DNA of 64,000 nucleotides from Dipteris shenzhenensis (Eukaryota > Polypodiophyta > Polypodiopsida > Gleicheniales), in NCBI GenBank assembly GCA_047967505.1, contig CM106538.1. The stretch is one strand, 5' to 3'. The position numbers and the translations under genes are program-made. Positions 1 to 11,308 of this stretch are shown one piece after another (within the stretch, counting starts at the first letter, position 1; each line of letters begins with the position of its first letter). Below the pieces are notes generated by a model, which was given only the letters and a program-made list of their open reading frames with translations, was not told where the DNA came from and made no database searches.

Positions 1-3000
1 ACTTTGTATTTAACAAAACATTGCACTCCATATCGTATGATATTATTATATATCACACTATGAAATCATCCTCAGAATTGCTAAAATCTGGATGGGCACT
101 GGTATCAAGTGGCCCCCAAAGATAGGAGCATTAGGCAAGGCACATAGGAGATTGCAATATACCTATATCTTCATCACTACATTGTCCCTTGACATCATTC
201 CTCATCGTCCAATGCTCTACCATTTGCATACACATATACCTGTTCTCTAGCTTGTCTTTTTGCATGCCATTTCTTGTGTGATGGAATGCACAAACTTAAT
301 GTACAAGATTGAGACAACACTTTTGTGGCTAGCATCTACAAATGATGTGGCGATGCTCCACACTCCTCCCACCATCTCCATGTAGGCATCTCTTTCACCA
401 AGTATTTTATTCTTACATATGCATACTATGGAAAAGGGTGCTTTGGGTCTCTTCTCTTTTCTTTTCTTTTCACTATGTACAACAACCCTTCCTTTTTCAT
501 AATGTAGACAACTCTCAGACAATAGTAGCATATTCAATATTATCTTCAAGAATCATCCCAAGATCTCATGCCAAAATTGCATTATTTGCACATCTATGAT
601 CTATTTTGATGCAATATTCCCACCATGCAAGGTCTAAGATATGACCAGTATAGTGAAGAGAGTTATGGGTGTGATCCCATCTCTTCCACACAAACGATTT
701 CAATAGTGGGTGGTAATTGGCACCATATATGATTTTTTCCTGTTAGTTTTGTTAAGAAGCTAAATTTTTATATTGATGGTGAAAGTTTGTATGCCCTAAT
801 AAAAATAAAGGTTTGAAACATTCGCCAAGATTTGAAACTTTTATGAGAAAAAATGTATAGTTTCACCAGGATTTTTAACTTTTTCTTCAAATGTCAAATG
901 AAAACATGTAACAAATTGTAATGCATTCTATCAATGTTATGAAACTAAAAAACTAGCTTGAGAAACTTTTGCCTAGTATTTATATTAATATATAAGTAGA
1001 GCTTCGATAAAAACATCCTTGATTGGCACTATACCCACCATCGCCATGACTTGTACCTTCCTTTAGCACATCTTGCTCAGTAGTCCATCAAGCCTTGTAC
1101 ACACTCCCCATGTTTGGCTCTTTCATGTCAACTTGTAAATATTGAACCATATGGGCCTCATTGCATCCACTACATCCAATATTCTCTTTTAGAAATTGGG
1201 ATTGTTATAGATCATCTTTAGTTTAGTGAATTCTACCTGAAATCCACTCTCATGTGACTAAGCTATCCACTCTATTGCCTCTATAGTGAACAAGGTTTAG
1301 TTATAAATCTTTTTTGCTTTGGAAAATGCTCCAACATTATATAGTTTGTTCTGAACCGTATCTCACTAGGCCTGAGTGGGCTTGATGTTTTCTAGATATG
1401 CCCAATAATATTTTGTGATTAGCAAAGTACAACACCACTTTTTGACCCTCATCTATAGTTGCTTTGAAGAAGTGGGTCTCGGTGATTTATATCAATCTTT
1501 GAGGATAAGGTCCAAACAATGGCAGGAGCATGGAGAGGCCCAAATTCTAGATAATTTTTTATTTATTATGTTTCCATGTTTTTTATGGTTCTTCACATTA
1601 TTAGTGATTGACATTCACATCCCCAATTACATTCGAGCAAGTTGTTGTTTGTGTCATTGAACCTATAACACTGCTACGAGTTGACACATTTTGCAAAGAA
1701 CCATCTACAACTACACACATCTTGAGTTTTTAGACAAGTGATTCTATCATTAATGGTAGGTTGGACTTGTTGATGTGCCATTATCTAATTGACTTGGCTG
1801 TCTACACTTCAAGGTACATCTCTAGCTCTGGCAATACTCTCTCAACTCCTTCTCAACTCTCCGCCCTCTGCACTTTCCAATTTTCTTCTGACGATTACCA
1901 ATGAAATGCCTTTGCATTCTTATGTCTGAGCCTATGTACACTTTGTGGAAAATTTCACATCTCTATTTTTTAGTACTTAGCATTGTAACATAATCCCAAG
2001 TCTTTGTAGGATTTTGCCCTCATCTCTTTAAAGCATGCAATGACTGCTATCTAGGTTAAAGAGAAACCAAAAGTGAATAGAAACTTTAGTAATTACTCCT
2101 AACTAATATTCATTCATGCATATTTCCATTTTTATGTTTATATCATGATATTCAAGATACTTGAAATAGACAACTTTGGTTTTCTTTGGTCAATTCTACA
2201 TCGAGAAATTTATGTAGGTATCTAGCACATTATCCTTATAGGATTTTATGTAAGTTAACTAGACTACTAGAGAGAGAAACCATCCAATTATCTTGTCCCC
2301 TCCCATTGTAATTTAAGGATTATGAATGTGGTAATAAAGCTATTAAAATAGGTGTTGGATGGGAAAATCGTTGCTAGAGATAGAAACCATCCAACATCCT
2401 TCTCACTCTCGGGTAAGGATCTATCTATACCATGACCATTTACAACATCATGATTTTTTTATGAATGTCGGTATTCACACACAATATTGCATTAGCTATA
2501 ATTACTTACATTTAAAACTTATAGCCATTTCTTCCCTCTAAGCTAGCATCCTTTATAATAAATAATCTAATGTCTACTTTGATTAGACAACGATCAATAT
2601 CCTACATTTTCTCCCCGCATTCATTTCTTTTCTCTAAGCTAGTGTCTTTTCTAAACAAGTTTACATCTTTTCTTTCCTCCGATTTATCATCTTTCTTAAA
2701 AGCTAGCAATTGAGAAATACACAACCTAATCGACTTTTCTAAGCATATAAAAGGGGATAGCAAACGCAAGGTGGATTCCTCTGAAGATCTAGGAAAGGAG
2801 CTCTATGGATGGGTTGCAAATAAACAAGACTAATTTTGCAGGCAATGAGCAACCTAATGAGTAAAATTCATTTCCCACGTCTTCAAAGGAAACCATCTTG
2901 TGCTCCTAGGTTCTCTTTCCTCTTCTCCAAAAAGCTAACTTCAAAATCTTGGCTGTCTCCATCATGTCATTATTAAACTCAATAATAGACTTTGCTAAAT

Positions 3001-3659
3001 GGCCATTAAAGCTCCAAAGTGTGTGCATAGCTTGTGCACACTCTTAAGATGGAAGTGAGAAATTTTCATTCTTCTTTATCCAACATGCATGACATTAATG
3101 ATTATTGATGTTGATGATTATACCTATCCATGGCCAAACAAGCTTTTCATTGGTCTACCTTTAGGGCGTCTCTTGTTTAAGACCTTAGATTATTAGAGTT
3201 TGGGTATACTTTGGATGAAACAAAAGAGAATTTGGAAGCAAAAAAGAGCCTCAAACTAGCTCAAATGAAGCATTACAAATGCAGTCTCTCCTCCACAGTT
3301 GGTAAGCATTAAATTGTTGTGATGTGAAATATGTGCTAAAATTTTCTCTAGCTTTGGAGTCTTAAACATGTAATGTTCTTGTTGTAGGGGCATTGGCATT
3401 TTGAGCAAGTAGAATCAATGAAGGTCGTAGCTCTGGAAACAATCCTTGCTTGTTATGTTCATTAATGCTACACTAATGAAGGTCATACCTTTAGAAGAAA
3501 TCCTTGCTAGTTTTGCCACTATTATGCTTGTAAAGGTCACGCAAAGCATCATAGCCTCCAAAGGAAGAATCACATGAGGATACTTCACATTCTCCATAGA
3601 CAAATTTACCCTTGTGGAGCATGTAGATGGCCTTAATCTAAAGTAGCCAAAAGTTCTAG

Positions 3660-3975
3660 TAACAAAAAGATATTCGATGTAAATGCAGCTTTATTTCATG
3701 TGCTCATGATGCTTATTTCATGTACTCTTCATTAATTATATCAAAGGCCTCATGATGTTTATATTAATTGTCTCAATGCATGCAATTACATTAAATCTCT
3801 TATGACAAAATTGATAATTATATGAAGTGTCATGATCTCTTTTTAATTTATTAAATATGTCATGTTTCTTTAATGGCTCATGATCTTTTTAATTATATTA
3901 AATGTCTACTCATAGATTTTTCTGATCCCTTTCAATTATATTAAGTGTCTCATAATGCTTCTTTTTAAGTTTTAT
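3660..3975. repeat. Degenerate A/T-rich tandem repeat
   Basis: Around six to eight diverged copies of a unit resembling AATTATATTAAATGTCTCAT, followed by GAT plus a T-rich spacer. Spacing is irregular, roughly 30-60 bp. No coding potential is apparent. Seen by eye only, so the copy number is approximate. Confidence 0.45.
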
Positions 3976-4502
3976 TATAACTAACTATTAGCTTTCAAAA
4001 GTCTCTATAAGGTGTTATGTTAAATTTTATACTTTATTTTTATTTAGTTTAAAAAACTTACAAAATTATCTTACTTGTAAGAGGTTTCTTTATTTTATTT
4101 TATTTTTTTGGAGATTTCTTTTTTATACCAAAGTACTTATAAAAATGAATTTGAAGACTGCACCAATCCAAAATTAATGAAATAGGTGTTACATATATGT
4201 CTAAGGCTAGGAGAATGTAGAATCCTTTTTCCTTGACTTAAGATATATAATCGTCAAATATTGAAAAGTGTTGGGACAAGACTAGTAGTGAGGTTGGCAT
4301 ATCTCAATCAGTGCAGGAAGCTCTACAAAACAAGTGTCTACCAACAAATGCAAAGGTGAACATCTCCTCCTTGATCCATGACTATTTTGTGGTCTTATTA
4401 GGTCCCTTGGCACGAAGGGGAATCGACATGCAGATGAGTGACTTCACAATATTCTTTTGATGCTCTCGAACACTCAAAACTCATACAAGCTAGACCACTG
4501 TT

Positions 4503-4515
4503 GGCTTTAATACCA
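4503..4515 (-). other. Possible decayed copia primer-binding site
   Basis: On the minus strand this reads TGGTATTAAAGCC, two mismatches from TGGTATCAGAGCC, the initiator-Met tRNA primer site seen in two other copia elements of this window. It is preceded on the minus strand by a sequence ending in CA, as an LTR end would be. No second LTR or coding sequence supports it, so this is a weak call. Confidence 0.25.
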
Positions 4516-5474
4516 TTGATGGCTTAATTCATAAGCACAAGTTGAATAACAACAAGAGAAACATAAAACATAGAGCTGCATGAAATCATAAATATAAATA
4601 AAACCTACAAGCCTTCTTTTTATTTTCGATGCACAATCAGAGAATGTACCTCAACACACAAACTCACTCATCACGAGATCATCATAATTGTCTCCTCAGG
4701 CCTACCAGCCTTGTTGGATTCTCACCTACAATATTTTTAAACCATAAGCATCCGTGCAACAACTTTAATTCAATGCAATCTATGCGCCGGCACTGGATCA
4801 AAGTTTCAAGATATATAGATTCTTGAGCTATTGTGCAAATTGAGAAAGCTTAATGAAATTTGATGGCATGATATTGATAAAAGACTATTTTTATTTTTCA
4901 ATGACCAAGATTGACCAATCTTCTAGAAGACTTAAGACTTCTAAGCTTATGAAAAAAGCAAAACAAAAAATACACAATGTCTAGTTTGCTCAACATATTA
5001 TGAATTGTTATAATTGAAAAAATAGATTCACATCTTTTGAAAAGTTTTCGAGATAGATCTAAGATTGAAAATAGTATGAATTTAGACAGCTCTTAAAGAC
5101 TTACCCAAACTTTAAATTAAATTTTCTATTGGAAACCTAGTCGCGTTTGCAAGGAAGATGCAAGGACTTCGATAAATAACAAAATAATAAAATTTATTCG
5201 TTTACATAAGTTTGTGCTTATGAAAATAGCCGAGCAACACTACACGTAATAATATGTGTTCGATTGGAAACTTCAAGTTTATTGTATGTTTCAATTTTAT
5301 TGTATGAGTTTGTCATGCGTTTCACACCATACCTTGCTATGTCTAGAGGGGCCGTGCCGAGCGAGCATAATGCATGAAAACTGCCGTTCACCAAAGCAAA
5401 ACGACGAACACAAGTATAAAAAGAAGGAAAGTGGAGCACGGCGTTGACGTCGGTACGCTGCTAGAGTCTAGCCT

Positions 5475-5604
5475 CACGTACACAGTTCACGAGCCTGTTT
5501 CCTCTTTAATGAGATTGAGCTTAAACAGGTCATGAATTCCACGTACACAGTTCACGAGCCTGTTTCCTCTTTAATGAGATTGAGCTTAAACAGGTCATGA
5601 ATTC
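5475..5604. repeat. Perfect 65-bp tandem duplication at the lectin 3' end
   Basis: Two identical 65-bp units, 5475-5539 and 5540-5604, each starting CACGTACACAGTTCACGAGC. The inner copy contains the last lectin codons and their TGA stop (minus strand, 5552-5554). The outer copy lies just past it. Complete identity suggests a recent event. Confidence 0.9.
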
Positions 5605-6842
5605 CATAACACGAGCTCGATAGATTGTCGTAGACAAAGGCGGCGCACGTGCAATTCTGGAGGCCGTAGGTCTTGCAATCGTCCAGGGAACTGTTCAAAC
5701 CTGTTGCACCGTTCAGAAATGCGAAGCACGTTGTATTTTCTAGCTTGAAAAACTCTATCTCGTTGACAGGTTGTCCGTCCGGCCCGCAATTACCAGGCAG
5801 TGGATTCTTACGGTTGCAGAGATCACTAGTGCAAGAGCACTGCTGCGTCGCCGGGTCGCAGGTTAAATACCATGAATATAAATCTCCGCAGGCATCAGGA
5901 TACTGGCACTGGTTTGTGAGAACTGCAGAATGGATTTGCCAGCTCCCGGTAATGTTACGCCAATAGGAAATGACAAAGTTGCCGTCGTTTGGGATATTTG
6001 CCATCCACGTCTTGTAATCGGCGACTGTATCGTTGACCCGTTGATCGATCAAGGGAGTGGAGTGATCATCATATAGCTGCAAGTTGCCTCTATCCAGTGC
6101 AGCGTATGCTATGACCTTTTCTCGCGAGTCTGGAAAGAGCTGCCAGTAGGGCAATGGATCATATTCCTCTCCATAGGACCCGGTAAACCTGTCCCAGACA
6201 TAAAGAACGAGTGAGTAGAAGTGGCACCAATGTCGGTTATCGATATATTCATTCCTAAACGGAGCACTGGACCGGACAGGAGCGCAGGGCCAGGAGCATC
6301 GAAACATTGCCACACAACACGGTTTTCCGCGTCGAGGAGAACAAGATTAGACGTGTCCTGTAGCTCCAAGGAGGTGACGCCCCTTCCAGCGGTGTTGGTG
6401 GCCCAAAGCTCGAGACCCGAAGGGTGGTCGAGGACCACCAGGTTACCATCGATGCGGAAAAGGAAAGTGTAGGTGGCACTGCAAAGCAACGGCTGAGACC
6501 AGACAATGGAAGAGGCGAGATCAATGGAGAGGGTGCAGCCGTAATGAGAATCCGATTGAATGAAGAGGGTGGAGGAGGAATCAGAGGAGGAGGAGGAATC
6601 AGAGGAGGAAAGGATCTTGAATCTGGGAAGGGCAACGGAGGTGGTGATGAAGCGGGGGAAGAGGCCGCCTGTGAGCGTGGTGGTGGTACTGCAAGAAGCG
6701 AAGGTGACAAAGAGAATGAAGCAGCAGGCCCCATTGAAGCTCCCATGGAAGAAGACCAGTGATATTGCAATGGAGCTCCCATTGAATAGACGAGCGATAC
6801 TAGTGCTATTGCAATTAAGCTTGCCTGTTCTCTCTCTTTCAT
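5552..6842 (-). pseudogene. S-domain (G-type) lectin receptor fragment, kinase-less and frameshifted
   Basis: This resembles the extracellular part of plant S-domain receptor kinases or EP1-like secreted glycoproteins, which bind ligands at the cell surface. Reading the minus strand from the ATG at 6842 there is a hydrophobic signal-like segment. Next comes a bulb-type (B) lectin domain with GNLVVLDHPSGLELWATN and NLVLLDAENRVVWQCFD. An S-locus glycoprotein-like region follows, with VLYVWDRFTGSYGEE and PYWQLFPDSREKVI, then a cysteine-rich EGF-like stretch (CDPATQQCSCTSDLC) and a PAN-like end (DDCKTYGLQNCTCAAFVYD). It stops at 5552 with no transmembrane segment or kinase. Two lesions break it. 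A 44-bp tandem duplication (6730-6815) separates the ATG from the lectin frame, and a single-base-type frameshift lies near 6205-6225. GC content is clearly above the surroundings. A non-coding first exon or a secreted isoform cannot be excluded. Confidence 0.85.
6730..6815. repeat. 44-bp tandem duplication inside the lectin signal peptide
   Basis: Two diverged copies sit side by side, minus strand 6815-6772 and 6771 to about 6730, both starting ATTGCAATA and ending in an ATGGGAGCT-like block. Forty-four is not a multiple of three. With both copies present the start codon at 6842 reads out of the lectin frame. With one copy removed, the start joins directly to the lectin reading frame through a hydrophobic leader. 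Confidence 0.8.
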
Positions 6843-6859
6843 ATATATATAAATCTTGA

Positions 6860-7599
6860 TCTATTTTGTTGGGACCTCAATAGGTACCCACGCTTGGATT
6901 CCTCAGGCCATTTTTGGGGCTTTTCTTCGGTCGCTCAGCTCAAGGCTTCATATCACAGCCCAATTCAAGCTTTTTCCTCCATGCAACACCTCAATTTCAA
7001 TTTGTATATATCTAGTCCATGGCATCTACTTCTTGATATAAGGTCTCTCCCCTTTCACTTCTCATTGCCGAGTCCAAGGCATCGAGTTATGTGGCGCATA
7101 GATATTGAAATAAAATCTCCATCTTTACACCTCCACATGATGCCTATGCTTGGCTACACCCGATTGTGGGTCATTGTTTGCTTGGGTGTAGCCAATCGCA
7201 AAACTATTTTCTGGGCCATTTTAGGGGCGCGACGCGATGCGCTCTTGGGTGAGATTTTGAATTTGGGGCAGACCCATGCTCTCGCCAGAAATTTTTTCAA
7301 TGTCATGATGCCGCACTGGTGTAATAATGAGACGCAATCTATCATTTTGAACACGGCAAAGCTCAACACACGGTAGCTCTACCCTGCTTCATGCAATGCA
7401 GTCTCTCGCCTGACTACATCGTGCAGCTCTGCCTTGCTTCATGCAGCACAATCTCTGGCCTAACTACATCATGCAACTCTACCCTGCTTCGCACAGCGCA
7501 GTCTCTGACACATCGCGTAGCCTTTTATCATAGCTTTGCCACCTGTCATCAAGCAGTGTGCGGATGCAGATCATGAAAATTCAACGTTGGCTTGGAGTG
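6860..7599. other. Non-coding stretch with a 50-bp tandem repeat
   Basis: I see no recognisable gene here. One 160-codon open frame on the plus strand (6894-7376) has no motif and no splice context. Visible structures are a 12-bp inverted repeat (TTGGCTACACCC at 7150 with its complement ending at 7195) and about 2.8 copies of a 50-bp tandem repeat at 7374-7522, unit beginning AGCTCTACCCTGCTTCATGC. Confidence 0.55.
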
Positions 7600-7712
7600 A
7601 CCACCGCGTTGGTTCTTGGAGTTATGGAATTATCTATTTTTTCTTATTAACTACTCCGCTGGTTCTTGGAGTTATGAAGTTACCTATTTTTACTTATTAA
7701 CCACCGCGTTGG
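7600..7712. repeat. 50-bp tandem array, left part, split by a nested insertion
   Basis: Two and a fraction copies of a 50-bp unit containing GGTTCTTGGAGTTATGGA and CTTATTAACCACCGCGTTGG. The array breaks off at 7712 and resumes at 19646. Joining 7707 directly to 19646 restores a continuous unit, so the 11.9 kb in between is an insertion. Confidence 0.85.
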
Positions 7713-8490
7713 TGTGAAGAGGCTCCCCCTGCCTCTAGAGTTACCACGTCCTCCTCCAAAGGACTGGTTTTCTTGAGTTTGCTACATATTTTGATTTCTA
7801 CCACGGCCTCTAGATCGGCCTCCTCTACCTCTGCCTCTACCTCTTCCAGCATTTGAGTAGAAGATAGTTTCTTTTGAAGTTCCTCCTGAAGAAGATGCAC
7901 CAACATTCCTCTGCTCTTCAGAAATTAGAAGAGCAAACAACTCAAAATCAGGAAATTTTTCACGGACGGCAATGGATGTCCGGAACTGTGCATAATCCTT
8001 TCCTAGACAATTCAAGGTCACAAAAACTAGATCATCATCTTCCACTGGCGACCCAATGGAAGCAAGTGCATCTGCAATTTTCTTCACCTTCATGTGGTAG
8101 TCATTGATGCTCATATTTTCTCTTTGCACATTGTGCAACTCCTGCTTGAGCTGCATTTTCCTGGCTTGCGTATTTGTGCTGTACATTTTTGCCAAAATAT
8201 CCCATGCCTCCTTTGGTGTACTTGCATCCTGAATATGCACAATCATAGAATATGAAATACTGATAAACAACCAGTACATAACTTTTCTGGCCCTCTCATA
8301 CCATCCTTTAAATGCCTGCATTTCCTGTTGATTGGGAACATTAGGAAGAACAAGTTTTTCTTCATTTCCTATAATGAACTCCCAATAGCCTTTTCCCATA
8401 AGGAAATTCGTCATTTTAAACTTCCATGCTTGGAAGTTGTTCTTGTCAAGATTTTCAGTGACAATCTATGAAAGAGAATCAGACACCATT
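7713..8490 (-). pseudogene. Copia gag fragment (UBN2-type), 3' truncated
   Basis: This encodes the capsid/nucleocapsid part of a Ty1/copia gag. Visible are NNFQAWKFKMTNFLMGKGYW, a core with WDILAKMYSTNTQARKMQLK and NMSINDYHMKVKKIADALAS, and an Arg/Gly-rich tail (GRGRGRGGRSRGRGRNQ) where the zinc knuckle would follow. The probable start is the ATG near 8490. A TAG lies eight codons after it, and a second TAG follows the Arg/Gly tail, both one C-to-T change from CAG. The frame otherwise stays open. No zinc knuckle, protease, integrase or reverse transcriptase remains. Confidence 0.8.
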
Positions 8491-8930
8491 ACAGAACACT
8501 GCAAAATATTCTGTCACTGCAAAAAACACAGCTTCTGCCTCACACGGGAAAATCTGCAAAACTGACGAAAGTGGTATTTGACCACACAGTCACTTCCTAG
8601 TGACGATTTTCATCAACAAGCAATAAGGATGATTCTATAACTCCCAGTATCTCTACGCACAGGCATACGATGCAATTTTTGCGGCAACTTTTCACCGACC
8701 TATAGAGTAGTGGTCGCACAGCAAAAACATGGCCTTTTTCTCAGTGCTTGCGGAGAACTTCCGCCTCCAAAACAGGCCTCGAAATGGCCTCGAATCAGAA
8801 ATTTGCACTCTTGCACTTTTCGGCTGTGCTACCTACAGAGATTTGCTCCCAAACTCAAAAAAGGAAAGCAACACTGGTCCTCTTACCAGGACACCGCGAA
8901 CTTCATTTGCTTTCTTAAGCTCCTTACCAT

Positions 8931-8949
8931 GAACCAGGCTCTGATACCA
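8931..8949 (-). other. Copia primer-binding site (initiator Met-tRNA type)
   Basis: The minus strand reads TGGTATCAGAGCCTGGTTC directly after the LTR end ...TATCTTCACA. This is the classical plant copia primer site complementary to the 3' end of initiator methionine tRNA. Confidence 0.85.
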
Positions 8950-9177
8950 TGTGAAGATAGTGGGAGAGAAGGAAGGAGTCTCACTTGCGGCTTTCTCACG
9001 TACACAATGGGGGAATACACACAAAGGTGGAGGCTGAAAATAGTTTTCCTCTTCTTACTTGTGAAAGCCAAAAGAACTCAAGTACAAAGAAATAGAACAC
9101 TACAAGGCATAGGCCATTTTCCGACGAAAATACCAACGCTTTTTACATTAAAAATTTTTTTTTTCACGGGCGCAAAG

Positions 9178-9375
9178 GTCGCTATAAAAGTCGTTAAAAT
9201 CGTCGGAAAAGGAGCGTCGCTATAAACCGTCGCTATATAGCGACGCTGTTAATCGTCGCTATTTAGCGACGATGTAAACGTCGCTATATAGCGACGATAC
9301 AAACGTCGCTATATAGCGACTCTGTTAATCGTCGCTATATAGCGACACTGGTAAACGTCGCTATATAGCGACGAT
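9178..9375. repeat. Left subterminal repeat array of the CACTA element
   Basis: About six copies of the 16-bp palindrome GTCGCTATATAGCGAC (one with CTATTTAG) plus several half-sites, spaced about 27-29 bp apart. In En/Spm elements such subterminal repeats are the binding sites of the TnpA-type protein. The same role is inferred here. Confidence 0.9.
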
Positions 9376-9386
9376 TAACAGAAGGT

Positions 9387-9461
9387 AAAAAAAATGGTTA
9401 GTGGGGCTAAACAGGGCCAAAAGGAAGCCCTGTTTAGCCCCACTAACCTTTTTTTTTTTTT
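9387..9461. repeat. Perfect 22-bp-arm hairpin flanked by A and T runs
   Basis: GGTTAGTGGGGCTAAACAGG plus GC (9396-9417) is matched exactly by its reverse complement at 9427-9448, with a 9-nt loop. A-rich sequence on the left and an 11-13 T run on the right extend the pairing. It lies between the left repeats and the 3' end of the TNP1 gene, so it could act in transcript 3'-end formation or as a small-RNA source. Confidence 0.85.
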
Positions 9462-9648
9462 GTAATTACAAAAGAAAGTTTTTTATAACAAAATTTCCCT
9501 TGCTTGCAGGGTGATACAAAATTGTTCTTGTGAACGATGAGGAAGAAATGCATATACATATACAACTGTGTTTGAAACAAAATTACCCTGTGAAAGGGTG
9601 ATACAAAATGGCTCTAACGAGCGGATATGAAAAATGCTACTACCACTA

Positions 9649-11308
9649 CTAATCCGAATCCGAATCCGAATCCGAATCGTCTTGTTGGGCTGTTCCCTGG
9701 TCCTCGGCACCTGCATCTTCTCCCTCGTCCCCGACACCTGCGTCTTCTCCTTCGTCATCGGCACCTGCGTCCGATCCTTGCCCCTGTTGATCGCTCGTCT
9801 CTGATGATGGGACGCTTGAGCTTTGACCCTGAGACTGAACCATATAAATCGAAAATTAGATTGGAACTTAAATTAAAAAGTGAGATTACAAGCAGGAGTA
9901 AACTTATACCGTGCGAGCAGCCACCTCAGCCCAATCGACTGTCGCTCCCATTGCCTCTTGCTCAATGAACCACGGCTTGGTTCCTATCCGAAATGCGCGC
10001 CGCGTCTCTGCATCCGTAGGAAGACGACCCATCGCAGCTTGCTGTGGATCCAATTTACGAGAGTTAGAGTTAGCTAAAGTGCATGTAATATGTAAGTAAA
10101 ACAAATAGAACAATACATTAAATGGAAAGAAGTAAACTTACCACGGTTGCCTCGAACGCATACCGTCCACCTGCACCAAAGTGCGAAGTACCTACGACAT
10201 CCAGCCGTCTCTTCGCAGCCCTCCTCTGACCCTCGAACATTTCAGGATGGTCCCTATTCTGCTTCTTCAAGAACTTCCAATCAGCTTTGTCTGCCCAGCT
10301 GGGTTTAGACAACCCCTTTGTAATGGAAGTACGCATGGTTGATCTGCGATGCTTTAGGACCAAACCCATGCGCTCGAGCATATAACTGTTATTAAACTCC
10401 ACATTTGGCGGATTAGGAAATCTGAGTTTTAACTCATCGATCACCGCCTGCTTCTTTTGGGCATCTTGATACCGCCAATCGATATTTATGCCGCTCTTGA
10501 AGTGATGACTCATCAACCGCCTCATGGCGGCCATCACTGCTTTGCCCTTTTTGTCTTCTATTATCTCTCCGGCAGATGTGATTTGATAGGAGAGATCCCC
10601 TGATGAGTAAGGGGGACTGACGGTAGCAGAGTCTGAAGGAGTGGAAGCTGCGCGACCGCTTCCGGATCGAGGAGTAGCTGTGGGAGTAGGAGAGGGAAAG
10701 GGACCTGACTGATACTGTGTCTCCGGACCAAGTGGATACCTAAAGGAGCGTGAGTGTGCTGACTCGTCTACATCTCCTGAGTCAGCACAACATGAGCCGC
10801 CCATCCTACTCTTCCTTCCCTTGCGGGAGGCATGCGCAGGTGATGATCCCGCGGTCGAAGGGGCGCGAGGGGATGGCTGGGCTGTACGTCCACCTGTCGG
10901 TGTAGGGGAAGGAATTGCGGAGGTCCTCTGAGAGAGCAGAGAGAAGAATCTCGCTGCCTCCTCATCGCTCATCTGCGCTACAAACTCGTCGGGAGTCCCA
11001 ACAAAGCCATGCGCGGCTAGCAAAGGAGTCCCCTGAGGGGTAGTCGCAGTGCTACGTGGAAGAGGGGTCGGACCAGGGGTAGTCACAGTGCTAGGACCGA
11101 GAGGAGTCGGACCAGGGGTAGTCCTCGGGGTAGTCGCCTGAGAGGAATCAAAGTCCTCTGGAGCATATAGATCGTGAGCTCTCCTCCTGCGAGGCTGTCC
11201 GTACTCGTCCGATGAGCGACGTGATCCCATGTCTAACATAGACACAAACACGAAAACAGAAAACAAATAAACAAACATGAGCATTCTCATAGGCATAGGC
11301 ATAGGCAA
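9649..11308 (-). CDS. TNP1/TnpA-like CACTA DNA-binding protein
   Basis: The accessory protein of a CACTA element, expected to bind the subterminal repeats and regulate the element. Three exons are supported by splice signals. Exon 1 runs from 11308 to 10142 (donor GTAAGT), exon 2 from 10041 to 9910 (acceptor CCACAG, donor GTATAAG), and exon 3 from about 9834 to 9649. The N-terminal third is Ser/Thr/Pro-rich with TTPGPTPL-type repeats and a basic patch (SRRSSDEYGQPRRRRAHD). Exon 1 ends in a Transposase_24-like domain (INIDWRYQDAQKKQAVIDEL, KPSWADKADWKFLKKQNRDH) that continues across the intron. The C-terminus is highly acidic and ends in Asp-Ser repeats encoded by a CCGAAT hexamer run. The first Met-Pro repeats come from the adjacent satellite, so translation more likely starts at MGSRRSSDEY (about 11230). 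Confidence 0.82.

Larger units (their letters stand above)
1..5217. other. AT-rich intergenic DNA, no supportable gene
   Basis: About 5.2 kb of AT-rich sequence with only short, overlapping reading frames on both strands. None shows a recognisable domain, consistent codon use or splice structure. It probably consists of old decayed transposable-element sequence. The only local structures I can point to are a degenerate A/T-rich tandem repeat near 3.7-4.0 kb and a possible relic of a copia primer-binding site near 4.5 kb, listed separately. Confidence 0.6.

Noticed and set aside
6894-7376. 160-codon plus-strand open frame
   Set aside because: No motif, no splice context, and it spans an inverted repeat; codon use looks random.
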